Source: Gammaproteobacteria bacterium (GTDB taxonomy: Bacteria > Pseudomonadota > Gammaproteobacteria > DSM-19610). Taken from it: 64,000 bases of DNA. The position numbers and the translations under genes were made by a program. How positions within the stretch are numbered: position 1 is the stretch's first letter; each line of letters opens with the position of its first letter. Shown piece by piece: positions 24,625 through 34,329 of this stretch. The stretch lies in the NCBI GenBank assembly GCA_026197075.1, contig JAPHQV010000004.1, forward strand, positions 1 to 64,000, read 5' to 3'. The notes beneath the pieces were generated by a model. It was not told the DNA's origin, did not search any database, and saw only the letters and a program-made list of their open reading frames with translations.

Positions 24625-26169
24625 ATGAATTTCCCGCAAGCCAATAAACTGGCGCTGGCCGTCGGCCTCGCCCTAGCCAGCGGAACCGGCCTGGTACAGG
24701 CCGATGACGATACCCCCCGTGACTTCGGCATGATGGTGCAGGACCTGCTGCATGCCCAGTCCGATCGTCTGTTCGGTTTCAAGAAGCCGCTGGAACAGTC
24801 CGCCACTGAATATGACTACGTGCCGCGCGAGCTGGCCAGCGCCCACCAGCGTATCCTGCTGGCCAAGGGCCTGAAGGCCGAGTTCATCACCCGTAGCCTC
24901 GGCACCTCCGGTGACTTCATCGCCTTCTGGCCCAGCGCCGAGCAGTACAGCCACCTGATCGTCTGCATCGAGCAGGGCCGCGCCGCCGATGGCCGCAATG
25001 CCGGCGTGCAGCGTGTCGACGTAGCCACCGGCGCCGTGGAGACCATCGTCTACGGCATGAGCCGCTGCGACGGCATCCGCACCACCGACTGGGGCACCGT
25101 GCTGGCCACCGAGGAAACCACCGACGGCCGCGCCTACGAGATCATCGACCCGCTCAACACCACCGGCCACTGGATCGCCGACCGCAGCACGGGCGACGTG
25201 CGCGATGCCATCGACTCCCTGAATCCGAGCCAGAACATCGTCCAGCGCCAGGCCCTGCCGACCATGTCCTGGGAAGGCCTGATCGTGCTGCCCAGCGGCG
25301 TGGTGATCGCCGGCGACGAGCTGCGTCCCGGTTCCTACGACAATGACTTCGGCACTCGCGACACCGATGGCGGCGCCATCTTCAAGTTCGTGCCGGCCAT
25401 GCCGCGAATGGACGACAGCATGATCAATCACCTGGACGATTCCCCGCTGGCCTCCGGCGCCACCTATGCCATGCAGGTCTCCTGCCGCGACAACCGCCAG
25501 CAGTTCGGCCAGGGCTGCGAAATCGGCAATGCCGCCTGGGTGGGCGTGAATGCCCTGGATGCGCGCATGGATGCCAACCGCAACGGCGCCACCGGCTACT
25601 ACCGCCCCGAGGACCTGGAAATGGATCCGCTCTTCCATGACGAGGAAAACCCCGCCGCCATCCGCTTCTGCGTGGCGAACACCGGCAATGAAGGCGCGAA
25701 GAACTATGCCGAGGTCCTGTGCGGAGTGGACAGCGATCCGCTGCTGGCCGACAACGACATCCGCTCGGTGGTGGTAAACCGCTTCGTGGAAGGCGACATG
25801 GAGTTCAACAGCTTCGACAACCTGGGCTTCCAGCCCATGACCGGCAACCTGTACGTGATCGAGGACCATAAGTACGGCGACATCATCGGCTGCCTGTCTG
25901 ATGGTGAAGACCGCGATATCAAGAGCGACGGCTGTGTGCGCATGGCTTCCGTGACGGACCCGGCGGCAGAACCCACCGGCTTCATCTTTGACGCCACGGG
26001 CGAAACGGCCTACGTGATCGTGCAGCACGGCGAACAGCCGGCCGAACTGCTGGATTACGCATCGAACCCGGTCAATGGTCGTACCGACGACCTCATCAAG
26101 GTCACCGGCTTCAAGGTGAAGGGACAGAAGCACGAGAAGCGCAGCAAGCACGACAAGCACGACAAATAA
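24625..26169 (+). CDS. PhoX-like (DUF839) secreted protein
   Basis: Exported protein of 514 residues. A Sec-type signal peptide (about 1-26, LALAVGLALASGTGLVQA) is seen; the twin-arginine motif usual for PhoX phosphatases is absent. PhoX-type features include WEGLIVLPSGVVIAGDE, DTDGGAIFKFVP, RPEDLEMDP and FDNLGFQPMTGNLYVIED, consistent with a calcium/iron-binding beta-propeller phosphatase or phosphatase-like protein. The C-terminus is an odd Lys/His/Asp tail (KHEKRSKHDKHDK). A possible Pho box lies upstream and a strong terminator follows. Phosphatase activity is inference. Confidence 0.75.
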   Translation: MNFPQANKLALAVGLALASGTGLVQADDDTPRDFGMMVQDLLHAQSDRLFGFKKPLEQSATEYDYVPRELASAHQRILLAKGLKAEFITRSLGTSGDFIAFWPSAEQYSHLIVCIEQGRAADGRNAGVQRVDVATGAVETIVYGMSRCDGIRTTDWGTVLATEETTDGRAYEIIDPLNTTGHWIADRSTGDVRDAIDSLNPSQNIVQRQALPTMSWEGLIVLPSGVVIAGDELRPGSYDNDFGTRDTDGGAIFKFVPAMPRMDDSMINHLDDSPLASGATYAMQVSCRDNRQQFGQGCEIGNAAWVGVNALDARMDANRNGATGYYRPEDLEMDPLFHDEENPAAIRFCVANTGNEGAKNYAEVLCGVDSDPLLADNDIRSVVVNRFVEGDMEFNSFDNLGFQPMTGNLYVIEDHKYGDIIGCLSDGEDRDIKSDGCVRMASVTDPAAEPTGFIFDATGETAYVIVQHGEQPAELLDYASNPVNGRTDDLIKVTGFKVKGQKHEKRSKHDKHDK

Positions 26170-26208
26170 GTCTGCTACAGGACCGGAACAGGGCCAGGGA
26201 GGCCCGGC

Positions 26209-26242
26209 GACGCCCCGCCCCGCGCGGGGCGTCGTCATTTTT
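26209..26242 (+). terminator. Rho-independent terminator after the PhoX-like gene
   Basis: Stem GACGCCCCG (26209-26217) pairs with CGGGGCGTC (26225-26233), followed shortly by a run of five T. It lies 40 nt after the stop at 26169. The T-run abuts the stop codon of the convergent DUF2459 gene. Confidence 0.85.
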
Positions 26243-26831
26243 AGCGCGCGGTTTCCACCCGCCAACCCGCCCGCACGGGCCGGCGCGACACCTCACAGCC
26301 AAGCTCGACCAGCCAGTCGGCCAGCAGCTGGTTGGAATTGTGACCCAGATGGTAACCAGTGGGGTAGGGAATGAATGTCAGGTCGACCTCGGGCGTTTTC
26401 AGGTGGTGCTCCGCCTCGGCAATCCGGGCATCCAGCCGCCTGCGCAGCCTCTCCACCCGCTCCCGTTCGACGTTCAGGCTGTGCAGCTCGACGATCACCA
26501 CCCGTACCTGGGAGCGCACCGCCTCCGCCGTGGCGGGCCCAGGCAGGACCCGATAACCCAGCGCACCTTGCGTGGACCAGAGCAAGGCCGCCAGACCGCT
26601 GGCGGTACTGGTATCCCGCTCGGCGTAGTAGCGCCAATCGCCATAGGCATAGCGGCGCAGACTGCCGTCCGGCGCCGGCAGCACCAGGCTGGTATGACGG
26701 CCGTGATCGAGCACGAACACCGCTACCGGGTCCCGCGGATCCGGCGGCGGCACGATCCGCGTGGTGCCGCAGCCGGTCAGCAACAGTAACAGCAGTGTCG
26801 CGACGCAAGCCCTGCGGATCACCCTGAACAT
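26241..26831 (-). CDS. DUF2459-like lipoprotein
   Basis: Predicted lipoprotein of 196 residues with signal peptide and lipobox LLLLLLTGC (Cys at about 21). The motif VFVLDHGRHTSLVLP (about 39-53), YAYGDWRYYAE and the C-terminal YHLGHNSNQLLADWL are typical of the DUF2459 family. Function is unknown; the conserved His and Asn residues suggest a hydrolase-like fold, which is inference. It starts 4 nt after the xfp stop and is the last gene of an ackA-xfp operon. Confidence 0.75.
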   Translation of the reverse strand: MFRVIRRACVATLLLLLLTGCGTTRIVPPPDPRDPVAVFVLDHGRHTSLVLPAPDGSLRRYAYGDWRYYAERDTSTASGLAALLWSTQGALGYRVLPGPATAEAVRSQVRVVIVELHSLNVERERVERLRRRLDARIAEAEHHLKTPEVDLTFIPYPTGYHLGHNSNQLLADWLVELGCEVSRRPVRAGWRVETAR

Positions 26832-26835
26832 GCCT

Positions 26836-29217
26836 TCACGGAGCGGACCAGCGCCAGTCCCGGATCTCCGGCTTGTCGATACCGTGTTCGTAGGCGTAGC
26901 GCCGGCAGTCGATCTGCCGGTCGCGCATCTCCTGCTTCACATGGGCACCGGCCACCAGCAGGCCGGGCACTCGATTGATGACATCGATGACCAGGCTGAA
27001 GCGGTCGATCTCGTTTTCCATGGCCAGGTCCAGCGGCGTGTTGATATTGCCCTTCTCCTTGTAGCCGCGCACATGCAGGTGGTTGTGGTTGGTGCGCCGG
27101 TAGGCGAGGCGGTGGATCAGCCAGGGGTAGCCGTGGAAGTTGAAAATGATCGGTTTGTCGAGGGTGAACAGGCTGTCGAAATCCCGATCGGGGAGTCCAT
27201 GGGGATGCTCGCCGGCACCGGCCAGGGTGAACAGGTCCACCACATTGATGAAGCGGATTTTCAGCTCCGGGAAATACCCGCGCAGCAGTTGCACGGCAGC
27301 CAGCGCCTCCTGGGTGGGAATATCTCCGCAAGAGGCCATCACCACATCGGGCTCGCTGCCCTGGTCGTTGCTGGCCCAGTCCCAGATGCCCAGCCCCTTG
27401 GTGCAGTGACGGATGGCCGCATCCATGTCCAGGTACTGCAGATGCTGCTGCTTGTCGGCCACGATGACATTGATGTCGTTGCGGCTGCGCAGGCAGTGAT
27501 CGGCGACGCTGAGCAGGCAGTTGGCATCGGGCGGCAGGTAGATGCGGGTAACAGCGGGATCCTTGTTCACCACCAGGTCCAGGAAGCCGGGGTCCTGGTG
27601 GGTGAAACCATTGTGATCCTGGCGCCATACGGTGGAGGTGATGAGCAGGTTCAGCGAAGACACCGGCGCCCGCCAGGGGATGTCCTCGCAGATGGCAAGC
27701 CACTTGGCATGCTGGTTGAACATGGAGTCGATCACATGCACGAAGGCCTCGTAGGTGGAGAAGAAGCCGTGCCGACCGGTCAGCAGGTAGCCCTCCAGCC
27801 AGCCCTCCAGGGTGTGCTCCGACAACACCTCCATGACCCGGCCGTCCGGTGACAGTTCACCGCCATCGGCGTCCTGGGGCAGATACTCGGCCATCCAGGT
27901 CTTCTTGCTGGCCTCGTACACGGCCTGCAGCTTGTTGGAGCTGGTCTCGTCGGGACCGAACACCCGGAAGTTATCCGGGTTGGCGCGCAGGATGTCGCGC
28001 AGCATCTCGCCGAGGGGGAAGGTGTTGCCGGCCAGGCCGGCACCGGGGCGTTCCACCGTCACGGCATAGTCGTGAAAGTCCGGCATGCGCAGGGTCTTGC
28101 GCAGCACACCGCCGTTGGTGTGAGGGTTGGCGCCCATGCGCCGCGGACCCTGCGGCGCCAGGGCGCGCAGCTCGGGAACCAGTCGCCCGCGTTCGTCGAA
28201 AAGCTCCTCGGGGCGGTAACCGCGCAGCCAGCTTTCCAGCGCCTGGCGCTGACGCTCATCGTCGCGCGCCTTGGGCAGCGGCACCTGGTGGGCGCGCCAG
28301 CTGCCTTCGATGGCGTGGCCGTCTATTTCCTCCGGTCCGGTCCAGCCCTTGGGACTGCGCAGCACGATCATGGGCCAGCGCGGGCGCACGGTCTCCTGGC
28401 CACCGCGCGCACGTGCCTGGATCGCGTGGATCTCCTGCATGCATTGGTCCAGGGTCGCGGCCATGGCCTGGTGCATGTGGTCCGGGTCGTCGCCCTCCAC
28501 GAAGTAGGGCGTCCAGCCATAGCCCCGGAACAGGGCCTCCAGTTCCTCGTGCGGGATGCGCGCCAGCACGGTGGGATTGTTGATCTTGTAGCCGTTGAGG
28601 TGCAGCACCGGCAGCACGGCACCGTCACGCGCGGGGTTGAGGAACTTGTTGCCATGCCAGGCGGTGGCCAGCGGACCGGTCTCCGCCTCACCGTCCCCCA
28701 CCATGACGGTCACCAGCAGGTCGGGATTGTCGAAGGCGGCGCCGAAGGCATGGGACAGGCTGTAGCCCAGCTCACCACCCTCGTGGATGGAACCGGGCGT
28801 CTCCGGGGTGCAATGACTGCCGATGCCGCCGGGGAAGGAAAACTCGCGGAAGAAACGCCGCAGGCCGTCCTCGTCCTCGGCCTTGTTGGGATAGACCTCG
28901 GAGTAGGCCCCCTCCAGGTAGACCGGCGCCAACACGCCGGGCGCGCCGTGGCCCGGCCCGGCGAGGAAGATGGCGTCCAGGTCATGCTTCCGGATCAGGC
29001 GGTTGAGGTGCACATAGAGAAAGCTCAGCCCCGGGCTGGAGCCCCAGTGGCCCAGCAGGCGCTCCTTGATGTGCTCCGGCCGCAGGGGTTCACGCAGCAG
29101 CGGATTGTCACGCAGATAGATCATGCCCGCGGCCAGGTAGTTGCAGGCACGCCAGAAGGCATGAAGCTGTTGAAGCTCCCGGGAATTCAGGGGGGTGACA
29201 CTGGTTGTACTCTTCAT
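26836..29217 (-). CDS. xfp: Phosphoketolase (xylulose 5-phosphate / fructose 6-phosphate)
   Basis: Thiamine-diphosphate enzyme of 793 residues that cleaves xylulose 5-P or fructose 6-P with phosphate to give acetyl phosphate. Diagnostic motifs: [20 protein letters not shown] near the N-terminus, [30 protein letters not shown], the TPP motif [20 protein letters not shown], and late [15 protein letters not shown] and [14 protein letters not shown]. It starts 3 nt after the ackA stop, so acetyl phosphate is passed directly to acetate kinase for ATP. In autotrophic or methylotrophic bacteria such a pair taps the pentose-phosphate pool. Confidence 0.97.
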   Translation of the reverse strand: MKSTTSVTPLNSRELQQLHAFWRACNYLAAGMIYLRDNPLLREPLRPEHIKERLLGHWGSSPGLSFLYVHLNRLIRKHDLDAIFLAGPGHGAPGVLAPVYLEGAYSEVYPNKAEDEDGLRRFFREFSFPGGIGSHCTPETPGSIHEGGELGYSLSHAFGAAFDNPDLLVTVMVGDGEAETGPLATAWHGNKFLNPARDGAVLPVLHLNGYKINNPTVLARIPHEELEALFRGYGWTPYFVEGDDPDHMHQAMAATLDQCMQEIHAIQARARGGQETVRPRWPMIVLRSPKGWTGPEEIDGHAIEGSWRAHQVPLPKARDDERQRQALESWLRGYRPEELFDERGRLVPELRALAPQGPRRMGANPHTNGGVLRKTLRMPDFHDYAVTVERPGAGLAGNTFPLGEMLRDILRANPDNFRVFGPDETSSNKLQAVYEASKKTWMAEYLPQDADGGELSPDGRVMEVLSEHTLEGWLEGYLLTGRHGFFSTYEAFVHVIDSMFNQHAKWLAICEDIPWRAPVSSLNLLITSTVWRQDHNGFTHQDPGFLDLVVNKDPAVTRIYLPPDANCLLSVADHCLRSRNDINVIVADKQQHLQYLDMDAAIRHCTKGLGIWDWASNDQGSEPDVVMASCGDIPTQEALAAVQLLRGYFPELKIRFINVVDLFTLAGAGEHPHGLPDRDFDSLFTLDKPIIFNFHGYPWLIHRLAYRRTNHNHLHVRGYKEKGNINTPLDLAMENEIDRFSLVIDVINRVPGLLVAGAHVKQEMRDRQIDCRRYAYEHGIDKPEIRDWRWSAP

Positions 29218-29220
29218 TGC

Positions 29221-30327
29221 TTACTCCCCAAGCGCGAGGGCTTGTTGTGCCATGATGGCGGCCTCGTCCACGGGCAATACCCACACGGACACCGGGCTGG
29301 CGCTGGCGCTGATACAGCCGGGCTGGCCGATGGCGGTGTCATTGGCCGCCGGGTCGAGATGAATGCCCGCCCAGTGCAGGTTTTCCAGGATACGGGCGCG
29401 GATCACGGGTGCATGCTCGCCGACACCACCACCGAAGACGATCGCCTCCGCGCCGCCGAGCACCGTGAGATAGGCGCCGATGTACTTGGCCGCCCGATAA
29501 CAGTATAGACCGATGGCCTGGGCCGCCGTCGGGCTGTCGCTGGCCAGCAGCTCCCGCATGTCGCCGCTCGACCCCGACAGGCCCAGCAGGCCGCTGCGGT
29601 GGTTGAGTATCTCCTCGAGTTGCCGCGCATCGAGACCCGCATGCTGCTGCAGGTACAACAGCAAACCCGGATCCAGATCGCCGCTGCGGGTGGCCATGAC
29701 CAGGCCTTCCAGGGGTGTGAAACCCATGGAGGTATCCAGCGGTCGCCCGTCACGAATGGCACTGATGGAGCAGCCGGAGCCCAGCTGCAGGCTGATGATG
29801 CGCGCAGATTGCGCTGCCGGTGCCTGGCGATCCCGCCAGGATTGCCACAGGGCCTGGTGAGCCAGGCCATGAAAGCCATAGCGGCGCAGCCCGTGGCGGG
29901 CAGCCAGCTCCGCGGGCAGGGCATAGCGGCTGGCCAGGGCGGGCAGATCGTGGAAAAAGGCGGTGTCGAATACCGCGACCTGGAACGAGTCCTGGCCCAG
30001 CAGGGCACGGCAGGCCCGGATCAGCTCCAGGGCGGCGGGGTTATGCAGGGGGGCCAGGGTCGCCAGCCGCTCGATACCCGCCTCCACGGCGGCATCGATG
30101 CGACAGGGCGCCACGAAGGCATCCCCGCCATGCACCACCCGGTGGACCACCCGGTCCGGTACAGCTAACCCGTGTTCCTGAAGGAAACCCTGGAGCAGGT
30201 CACGCGGCTCGCCCTCGTCGCGCGTATGGTGGCGGGAGGCAATACGGCGCAGGCGGTCGGGCCCGGCCTCGAAGGCCGCGAGGCGGAGGGAGGAACTGCC
30301 GGCATTGATCGTGAGGATCATCGGCAT
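29221..30327 (-). CDS. ackA: Acetate kinase
   Basis: ASKHA-fold kinase interconverting acetyl phosphate plus ADP with acetate plus ATP. Motifs include ILTINAGSSSLRLAAF (start), VVHRVVHGGDAFV, VFDTAFFHDLP, LRRYGFHGLAHQA, LGSGCSISAIRDG with DTSMGFTPLEGLVMATRSGD, and VFGGGVGEHAPVIR. At 368 residues it is shorter than the usual 400 but keeps these motifs. It lies directly upstream of xfp on the same strand and begins 41 nt after the pilU stop. Confidence 0.95.
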   Translation of the reverse strand: MPMILTINAGSSSLRLAAFEAGPDRLRRIASRHHTRDEGEPRDLLQGFLQEHGLAVPDRVVHRVVHGGDAFVAPCRIDAAVEAGIERLATLAPLHNPAALELIRACRALLGQDSFQVAVFDTAFFHDLPALASRYALPAELAARHGLRRYGFHGLAHQALWQSWRDRQAPAAQSARIISLQLGSGCSISAIRDGRPLDTSMGFTPLEGLVMATRSGDLDPGLLLYLQQHAGLDARQLEEILNHRSGLLGLSGSSGDMRELLASDSPTAAQAIGLYCYRAAKYIGAYLTVLGGAEAIVFGGGVGEHAPVIRARILENLHWAGIHLDPAANDTAIGQPGCISASASPVSVWVLPVDEAAIMAQQALALGE

Positions 30328-30368
30328 GGTTCCGGATCATACCGGAACCCGCCGGGGAGGGCGACGCC

Positions 30369-31484
30369 TTACTCGGTGTCCACCAGTGATATGCCGCTGA
30401 GGGCGGTATCCGCGTCCACCTCGCCATCCTTGAGCTTGACCATGAGGCGCACTTCGTTGGCGGAATCGGCGTGATGCAGGGCATCGTCATAGGTGATCTC
30501 ACCGGCCTTGTACAGCTCGTAGAGGGCCTGGTCGAAGGTCTTCATACCCTGCTGGCCGGACTTCTTCATCAGTTGCTTCAGCTCGTGGATCTCGCCCTTG
30601 CGGATCAGGTCGGAGGCCAGCGGGGTATTGATCAGCACTTCCACGGCGCAGCGCCGACCCTTGCCGTCGGGGGTGGGGATCAACTGCTGGGCCAGCAGTG
30701 CCTTGAGGTTCAGGGACAGGTCCATGAGCAGCTGGTCGCGGCGGTCTTCCGGGAAGAAGTTGATGATACGGTCCAGCGCCTGGTTGGCGTTGTTGGCATG
30801 CAGGGTCGCCAGGCACAGGTGGCCGGTTTCGGCAAAGGCGACGGCATAGTCCATGGTTTCACGGGTACGGATCTCGCCGATCAGGATCACATCGGGGGCC
30901 TGGCGCAGGGTGTTCTTGAGGGCGGTTTCAAAGGATTCGGTATCCACGCCCACCTCGCGCTGGGTGACGATGCAGCCCGAATGCTGGTGTACGAATTCGA
31001 TGGGATCCTCGATGGTGATGATATGGCCGGTGCTGTTCTGGTTACGGTAGCCGATCATGGCGGCCAGCGAAGTGGATTTACCGGTGCCGGTGCCGCCCAC
31101 GAAGATGATCAGGCCGCGCTTGGTCATGGCCAGGGTCTTGATGATGGGCGGCAGCTTCAGCTCGTCGACACTGGGGATATGTGTCTCGATACGGCGCAGC
31201 ACCATGCCCACATGGTTGCGCTGGTAGAAGGCGCTGACACGGAAACGGCCTACACCGGTGGCACTGATGGCGAAGTTGCATTCGTGTTGCTGTTCGAATT
31301 CCTCGCGCTGCTGCGGCGTCATGACGCTGAGCACCACCTCGCGCGCCTGGTCCGGGGTAAGACTACTCTGGGTCACGGGTGCGATCTTGCCGTTCACCTT
31401 CATACTCGGCGGCATGCCGGTGGTGATGAACAGGTCGGAGCCGCCCTTGTGCACCATGAGTTTGAGCAGCTGATTAAAGTCCAT
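30369..31484 (-). CDS. pilU: Type IV pilus retraction ATPase PilU
   Basis: PilT-like secretion ATPase of 371 residues that assists PilT in pilus retraction. Walker A IFVGGTGTGKSTSLAAM (about 127-143), Asp box ITIEDPIEFVHQH, Walker B DVILIGEIRTRETM and His box GHLCLATLHANNANQALD are present. The PilT-specific AIRNLIRE motif is replaced by TPLASDLIRKGEI, and the C-terminal tail is longer, both features of PilU. It lies 97 nt after pilT on the same strand. Confidence 0.95.
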   Translation of the reverse strand: MDFNQLLKLMVHKGGSDLFITTGMPPSMKVNGKIAPVTQSSLTPDQAREVVLSVMTPQQREEFEQQHECNFAISATGVGRFRVSAFYQRNHVGMVLRRIETHIPSVDELKLPPIIKTLAMTKRGLIIFVGGTGTGKSTSLAAMIGYRNQNSTGHIITIEDPIEFVHQHSGCIVTQREVGVDTESFETALKNTLRQAPDVILIGEIRTRETMDYAVAFAETGHLCLATLHANNANQALDRIINFFPEDRRDQLLMDLSLNLKALLAQQLIPTPDGKGRRCAVEVLINTPLASDLIRKGEIHELKQLMKKSGQQGMKTFDQALYELYKAGEITYDDALHHADSANEVRLMVKLKDGEVDADTALSGISLVDTE

Positions 31485-31581
31485 GTCGTACTCCTGTTAA
31501 GGATTGCATCCCAATCTTCCTTGCCCGCCCTTCAACCTGCCTGCCAGGAACCCGCACCCTCATCCGCCCCGCGGCATTCAA

Positions 31582-32619
31582 TCAACGGAACGTCTCTTTG
31601 TTGGATGCCTTGCTGCGGGCATCCAGGCGGCTGACCAGGCCCTTCTGCACCAGCTCCTGCAGGTTCTGGTCCAGGGTCTGCATGCCCACGGACTGACCGG
31701 TCTGGATGGCAGAGTACATCTGCGCCACCTTGTCCTCGCGGATCAGGTTGCGGATGGCCGGGGTGCCGATCATGATTTCGTGGGCCGCGATGCGCCCACC
31801 GCCGGTCTTCTTGAGCAGGGTCTGGGAAATGACCGCGCGCAGGGATTCCGACAGCATGGAACGTACCATGGTCTTCTCCGCCGCCGGGAACACGTCGATG
31901 ATACGGTCGATGGTCTTGGCCGCGGAGCTGGTATGCAGGGTGCCGAACACCAGGTGCCCGGTCTCGGCCGCCGTCAGTGCCAGCCGAATGGTTTCCAGGT
32001 CACGCATTTCCCCCACCAGGACGATGTCCGGGTCCTCGCGCAGGGCCGAGCGCAGGGCCTCGTTGAAACCGAGGGTGTCGCGATGCACCTCGCGCTGGTT
32101 GATCAGGCACTTCTTGCTTTCGTGCACGAACTCGATGGGGTCTTCCACCGTCAGGATGTGCTCGAAGCGGCTGTTGTTCACGTGGTCGATCATGGCCGCC
32201 AGGGTGGTGGACTTGCCGGAGCCCGTGGGCCCGGTCACCAGCACGATGCCGCGTGGCTGGTCGGCGATATCCTTGAAACTGGCCGGCGCGCCCAGTTCCT
32301 CCAGGCTCAGGATCTGGGAGGGGATGGTACGGAATACCGCTCCGGCGCCCCGGTTGTGGTTGAAGGCGTTGACACGGAAACGTGCCAGGTTGGGGATTTC
32401 GAAGGAAAAGTCCGTCTCCAGGAATTCCTCGTAATCCTTGCGCTGCTTGTCGTTCATGATGTCGTAGGTGAGCTGGTGCACGGTCTTGTGATCCAGCGCC
32501 GGGACATTGATACGACGGATGTCCCCGTCCACCCGGATCATGGGAGGCAGGCCGGCGGACAGATGAAGGTCGGAGGCATTGTTCTTGACGCCAAAGGCGA
32601 GTAGTTCAGCGATATCCAT
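31582..32619 (-). CDS. pilT: Type IV pilus retraction ATPase PilT
   Basis: Hexameric motor of pilus retraction, 345 residues. It starts MDIAELLAFGVKNNASDLHL and has Walker A VTGPTGSGKSTTLAAM (about 130-145), Asp box LTVEDPIEFVHES, Walker B DIVLVGEMRDLETI, His box TGHLVFGTLHTSSAAKTID and the PilT signature TPAIRNLIREDK. Together with PilU and the Pil-Chp operon it supports twitching motility and surface sensing. It is divergent from yggS, with 115 nt between. Confidence 0.97.
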   Translation of the reverse strand: MDIAELLAFGVKNNASDLHLSAGLPPMIRVDGDIRRINVPALDHKTVHQLTYDIMNDKQRKDYEEFLETDFSFEIPNLARFRVNAFNHNRGAGAVFRTIPSQILSLEELGAPASFKDIADQPRGIVLVTGPTGSGKSTTLAAMIDHVNNSRFEHILTVEDPIEFVHESKKCLINQREVHRDTLGFNEALRSALREDPDIVLVGEMRDLETIRLALTAAETGHLVFGTLHTSSAAKTIDRIIDVFPAAEKTMVRSMLSESLRAVISQTLLKKTGGGRIAAHEIMIGTPAIRNLIREDKVAQMYSAIQTGQSVGMQTLDQNLQELVQKGLVSRLDARSKASNKETFR

Positions 32620-32734
32620 GCTATTCCCTGACTTGATGAAGCTCTGGACTCCAGTATCGACAGCAGCAACAATTCCTTGATAGTGTCGATCCCGCGTGAA
32701 AGCGCATTATTAAAAGATTATCCCGGGAAGTATA

Positions 32735-33445
32735 GTGTCCGCCGCCAAGATCACTTCAACCCATGCCGAGCGCCTGACGCAGGTGCGGGAACGTATCGCC
32801 AGGGCGTGCCGGGACAGCGGCCGGGACCCCGATGCGGTACGGCTGCTGGCGGTAAGCAAGGGCCAGCCCCTCGAGGCCCTGCGCGCGCTGGCCGCCGCCG
32901 GCCAGCGCCGCTTCGGGGAATCCTACGTCCAGGAGGCCATGGTCAAGATCCGGGCGCTGGACTGTCCCGACTGTGAATGGCATTTCATCGGTCCCCTGCA
33001 GTCCAATAAAGCAGCCCTGGTGGCGGAAAACTTCGACTGGGTTCACAGTATCGACCGCGTCAAGATCGCCATGGCACTGTCCCGCCACCGCACCCCGGAT
33101 GCCCCGCCTCTGCAGGTCTGCCTGCAGGTGAACATCAGCGGCGAGACCAGCAAGTCCGGTGTGGAGGTGGCGGACCTGCCGGTCCTTGCCGAGCAGGTGG
33201 CCACCCTGCCCGGCCTGCGCCTGCGCGGCCTGATGACCATCCCCCGCCCCACCGACAACAACGCCGCCCAGCGGGACGCCTTCCGCCGGCTGCGCGTCGC
33301 CAGCGAGGAGCTGCGCCGGCTCGGTCACGACCTCGACACCCTGTCCATGGGCATGTCCGACGACTTGGAGGCCGCCATCGCCGAGGGCAGTACCCTGGTG
33401 CGGGTCGGCACGGCGCTCTTCGGCCCGCGGCAACTGGCGGGCTGA
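32735..33445 (+). CDS. yggS: YggS-family pyridoxal phosphate homeostasis protein
   Basis: PLP-binding TIM-barrel protein of 236 residues that buffers PLP and affects amino-acid metabolism. The PLP lysine lies in LLAVSKGQPLEALRAL; FGESYVQEAM, WHFIGPLQSNKAA, VNISGETSKSGV, LMTIPRPTDN and LSMGMSDDLEAAIAEGSTLVRVGTALFG (given in parts: LSMGMSDDLEAA and VRVGTALFG) are typical. The start is GTG at 32735, preceded by GGGAAG. It is the first gene of a yggS-proC-yggT run, a gene order conserved beside pilT. Confidence 0.95.
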   Translation: MSAAKITSTHAERLTQVRERIARACRDSGRDPDAVRLLAVSKGQPLEALRALAAAGQRRFGESYVQEAMVKIRALDCPDCEWHFIGPLQSNKAALVAENFDWVHSIDRVKIAMALSRHRTPDAPPLQVCLQVNISGETSKSGVEVADLPVLAEQVATLPGLRLRGLMTIPRPTDNNAAQRDAFRRLRVASEELRRLGHDLDTLSMGMSDDLEAAIAEGSTLVRVGTALFGPRQLAG

Positions 33446-33501
33446 AACCCGACACATAACCCAGGCTTGTTTCACCCGTGGTGCGTGGTATCGTGCCGGA
33501 C

Positions 33502-34329
33502 ATGAAGACCCGCAAGCTCTCTTTCATCGGCGCCGGCAACATGACGCGCAGCCTGGTTGGCGGCCTGATCGCCGACGGTTGCGATCCGTCCCTGATCCGC
33601 CTGTCCGATCCCGAGGCCGATCGCCTCCAGGACCTGGCCCATCGCCTCGGGGTGCAAATCCTCCAGGACAATCGCAGTGTGATCGAGGACGCTGACCTGG
33701 TGGTGCTGGCCGTGAAACCCCAGGTGCTGCCCGCGGTGGCCCGGGAGATCGCCGACCGGGTGCAGGAGCAGCAACCGCTGGTGATCTCCATCGCCGCCGG
33801 CATCCGCACCCCCGACCTGGCCCGCTGGCTGGGCGCGGACACCGCCATCGTGCGCGCCATGCCCAACACCCCGGCCCTGGTGCAGAGCGGCGCCACCGGC
33901 CTGTTCGCCAATGCCCATGTACGCGACGAGCAGCGCGACCTGGCCGAAACCATCCTGCGCGCCGTGGGCCTGACCCTGTGGGTGGAGCAGGAAGACCAGC
34001 TGGACCTGGTCACCGCCCTGTCCGGCAGCGGTCCGGCGTATTTCTTCCTGGTCATGGAGGCCCTGCAGGAGGCCGCCGCCAAGCTCGGCCTGCCCGCCGA
34101 AACGGCGCGCCTGCTGGCCCTGCAGACGGCCTTCGGCGCCAGTCGCATGGCACTGGAAAGCGACGAGGACGCCGCCGCCCTGCGCCAGCGCGTCACCTCC
34201 CCCGGCGGCACCACGGAGCAGGCCCTGCGGGTGCTGGAGGAAGGCGGATTGCGGAACCTCATGGAGCAGGCCCTGACCGCGGCGGCACGCCGTTCGCGTG
34301 AGCTGGCGGATCAATTCGGAGCACAATGA
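33502..34329 (+). CDS. proC: Pyrroline-5-carboxylate reductase
   Basis: Last enzyme of proline synthesis, reducing P5C with NAD(P)H. N-terminal Rossmann motif SFIGAGNMTRSLVGGL, VVLAVKPQVLPAV, RAMPNTPALVQSGATG, and the dimer-domain motifs ALSGSGPAYFFLVMEAL and VTSPGGTTEQALRVLEEGG are present. The length is 275 residues from the ATG at 33502; a GTG at 33478 would add eight non-conserved residues. The stop overlaps the yggT start by 4 nt. Confidence 0.97.
   Translation: MKTRKLSFIGAGNMTRSLVGGLIADGCDPSLIRLSDPEADRLQDLAHRLGVQILQDNRSVIEDADLVVLAVKPQVLPAVAREIADRVQEQQPLVISIAAGIRTPDLARWLGADTAIVRAMPNTPALVQSGATGLFANAHVRDEQRDLAETILRAVGLTLWVEQEDQLDLVTALSGSGPAYFFLVMEALQEAAAKLGLPAETARLLALQTAFGASRMALESDEDAAALRQRVTSPGGTTEQALRVLEEGGLRNLMEQALTAAARRSRELADQFGAQ

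Noticed and set aside
24673-26265. 530-codon open frame opposite the PhoX-like gene
   Set aside because: Low-complexity His/Val/Ala-rich translation typical of an antisense shadow.
28072-29508. Long open frame on the plus strand opposite xfp
   Set aside because: It lies wholly within a confidently identified phosphoketolase gene on the other strand and its translation has no recognisable family features; long antisense frames are expected in GC-rich coding DNA.
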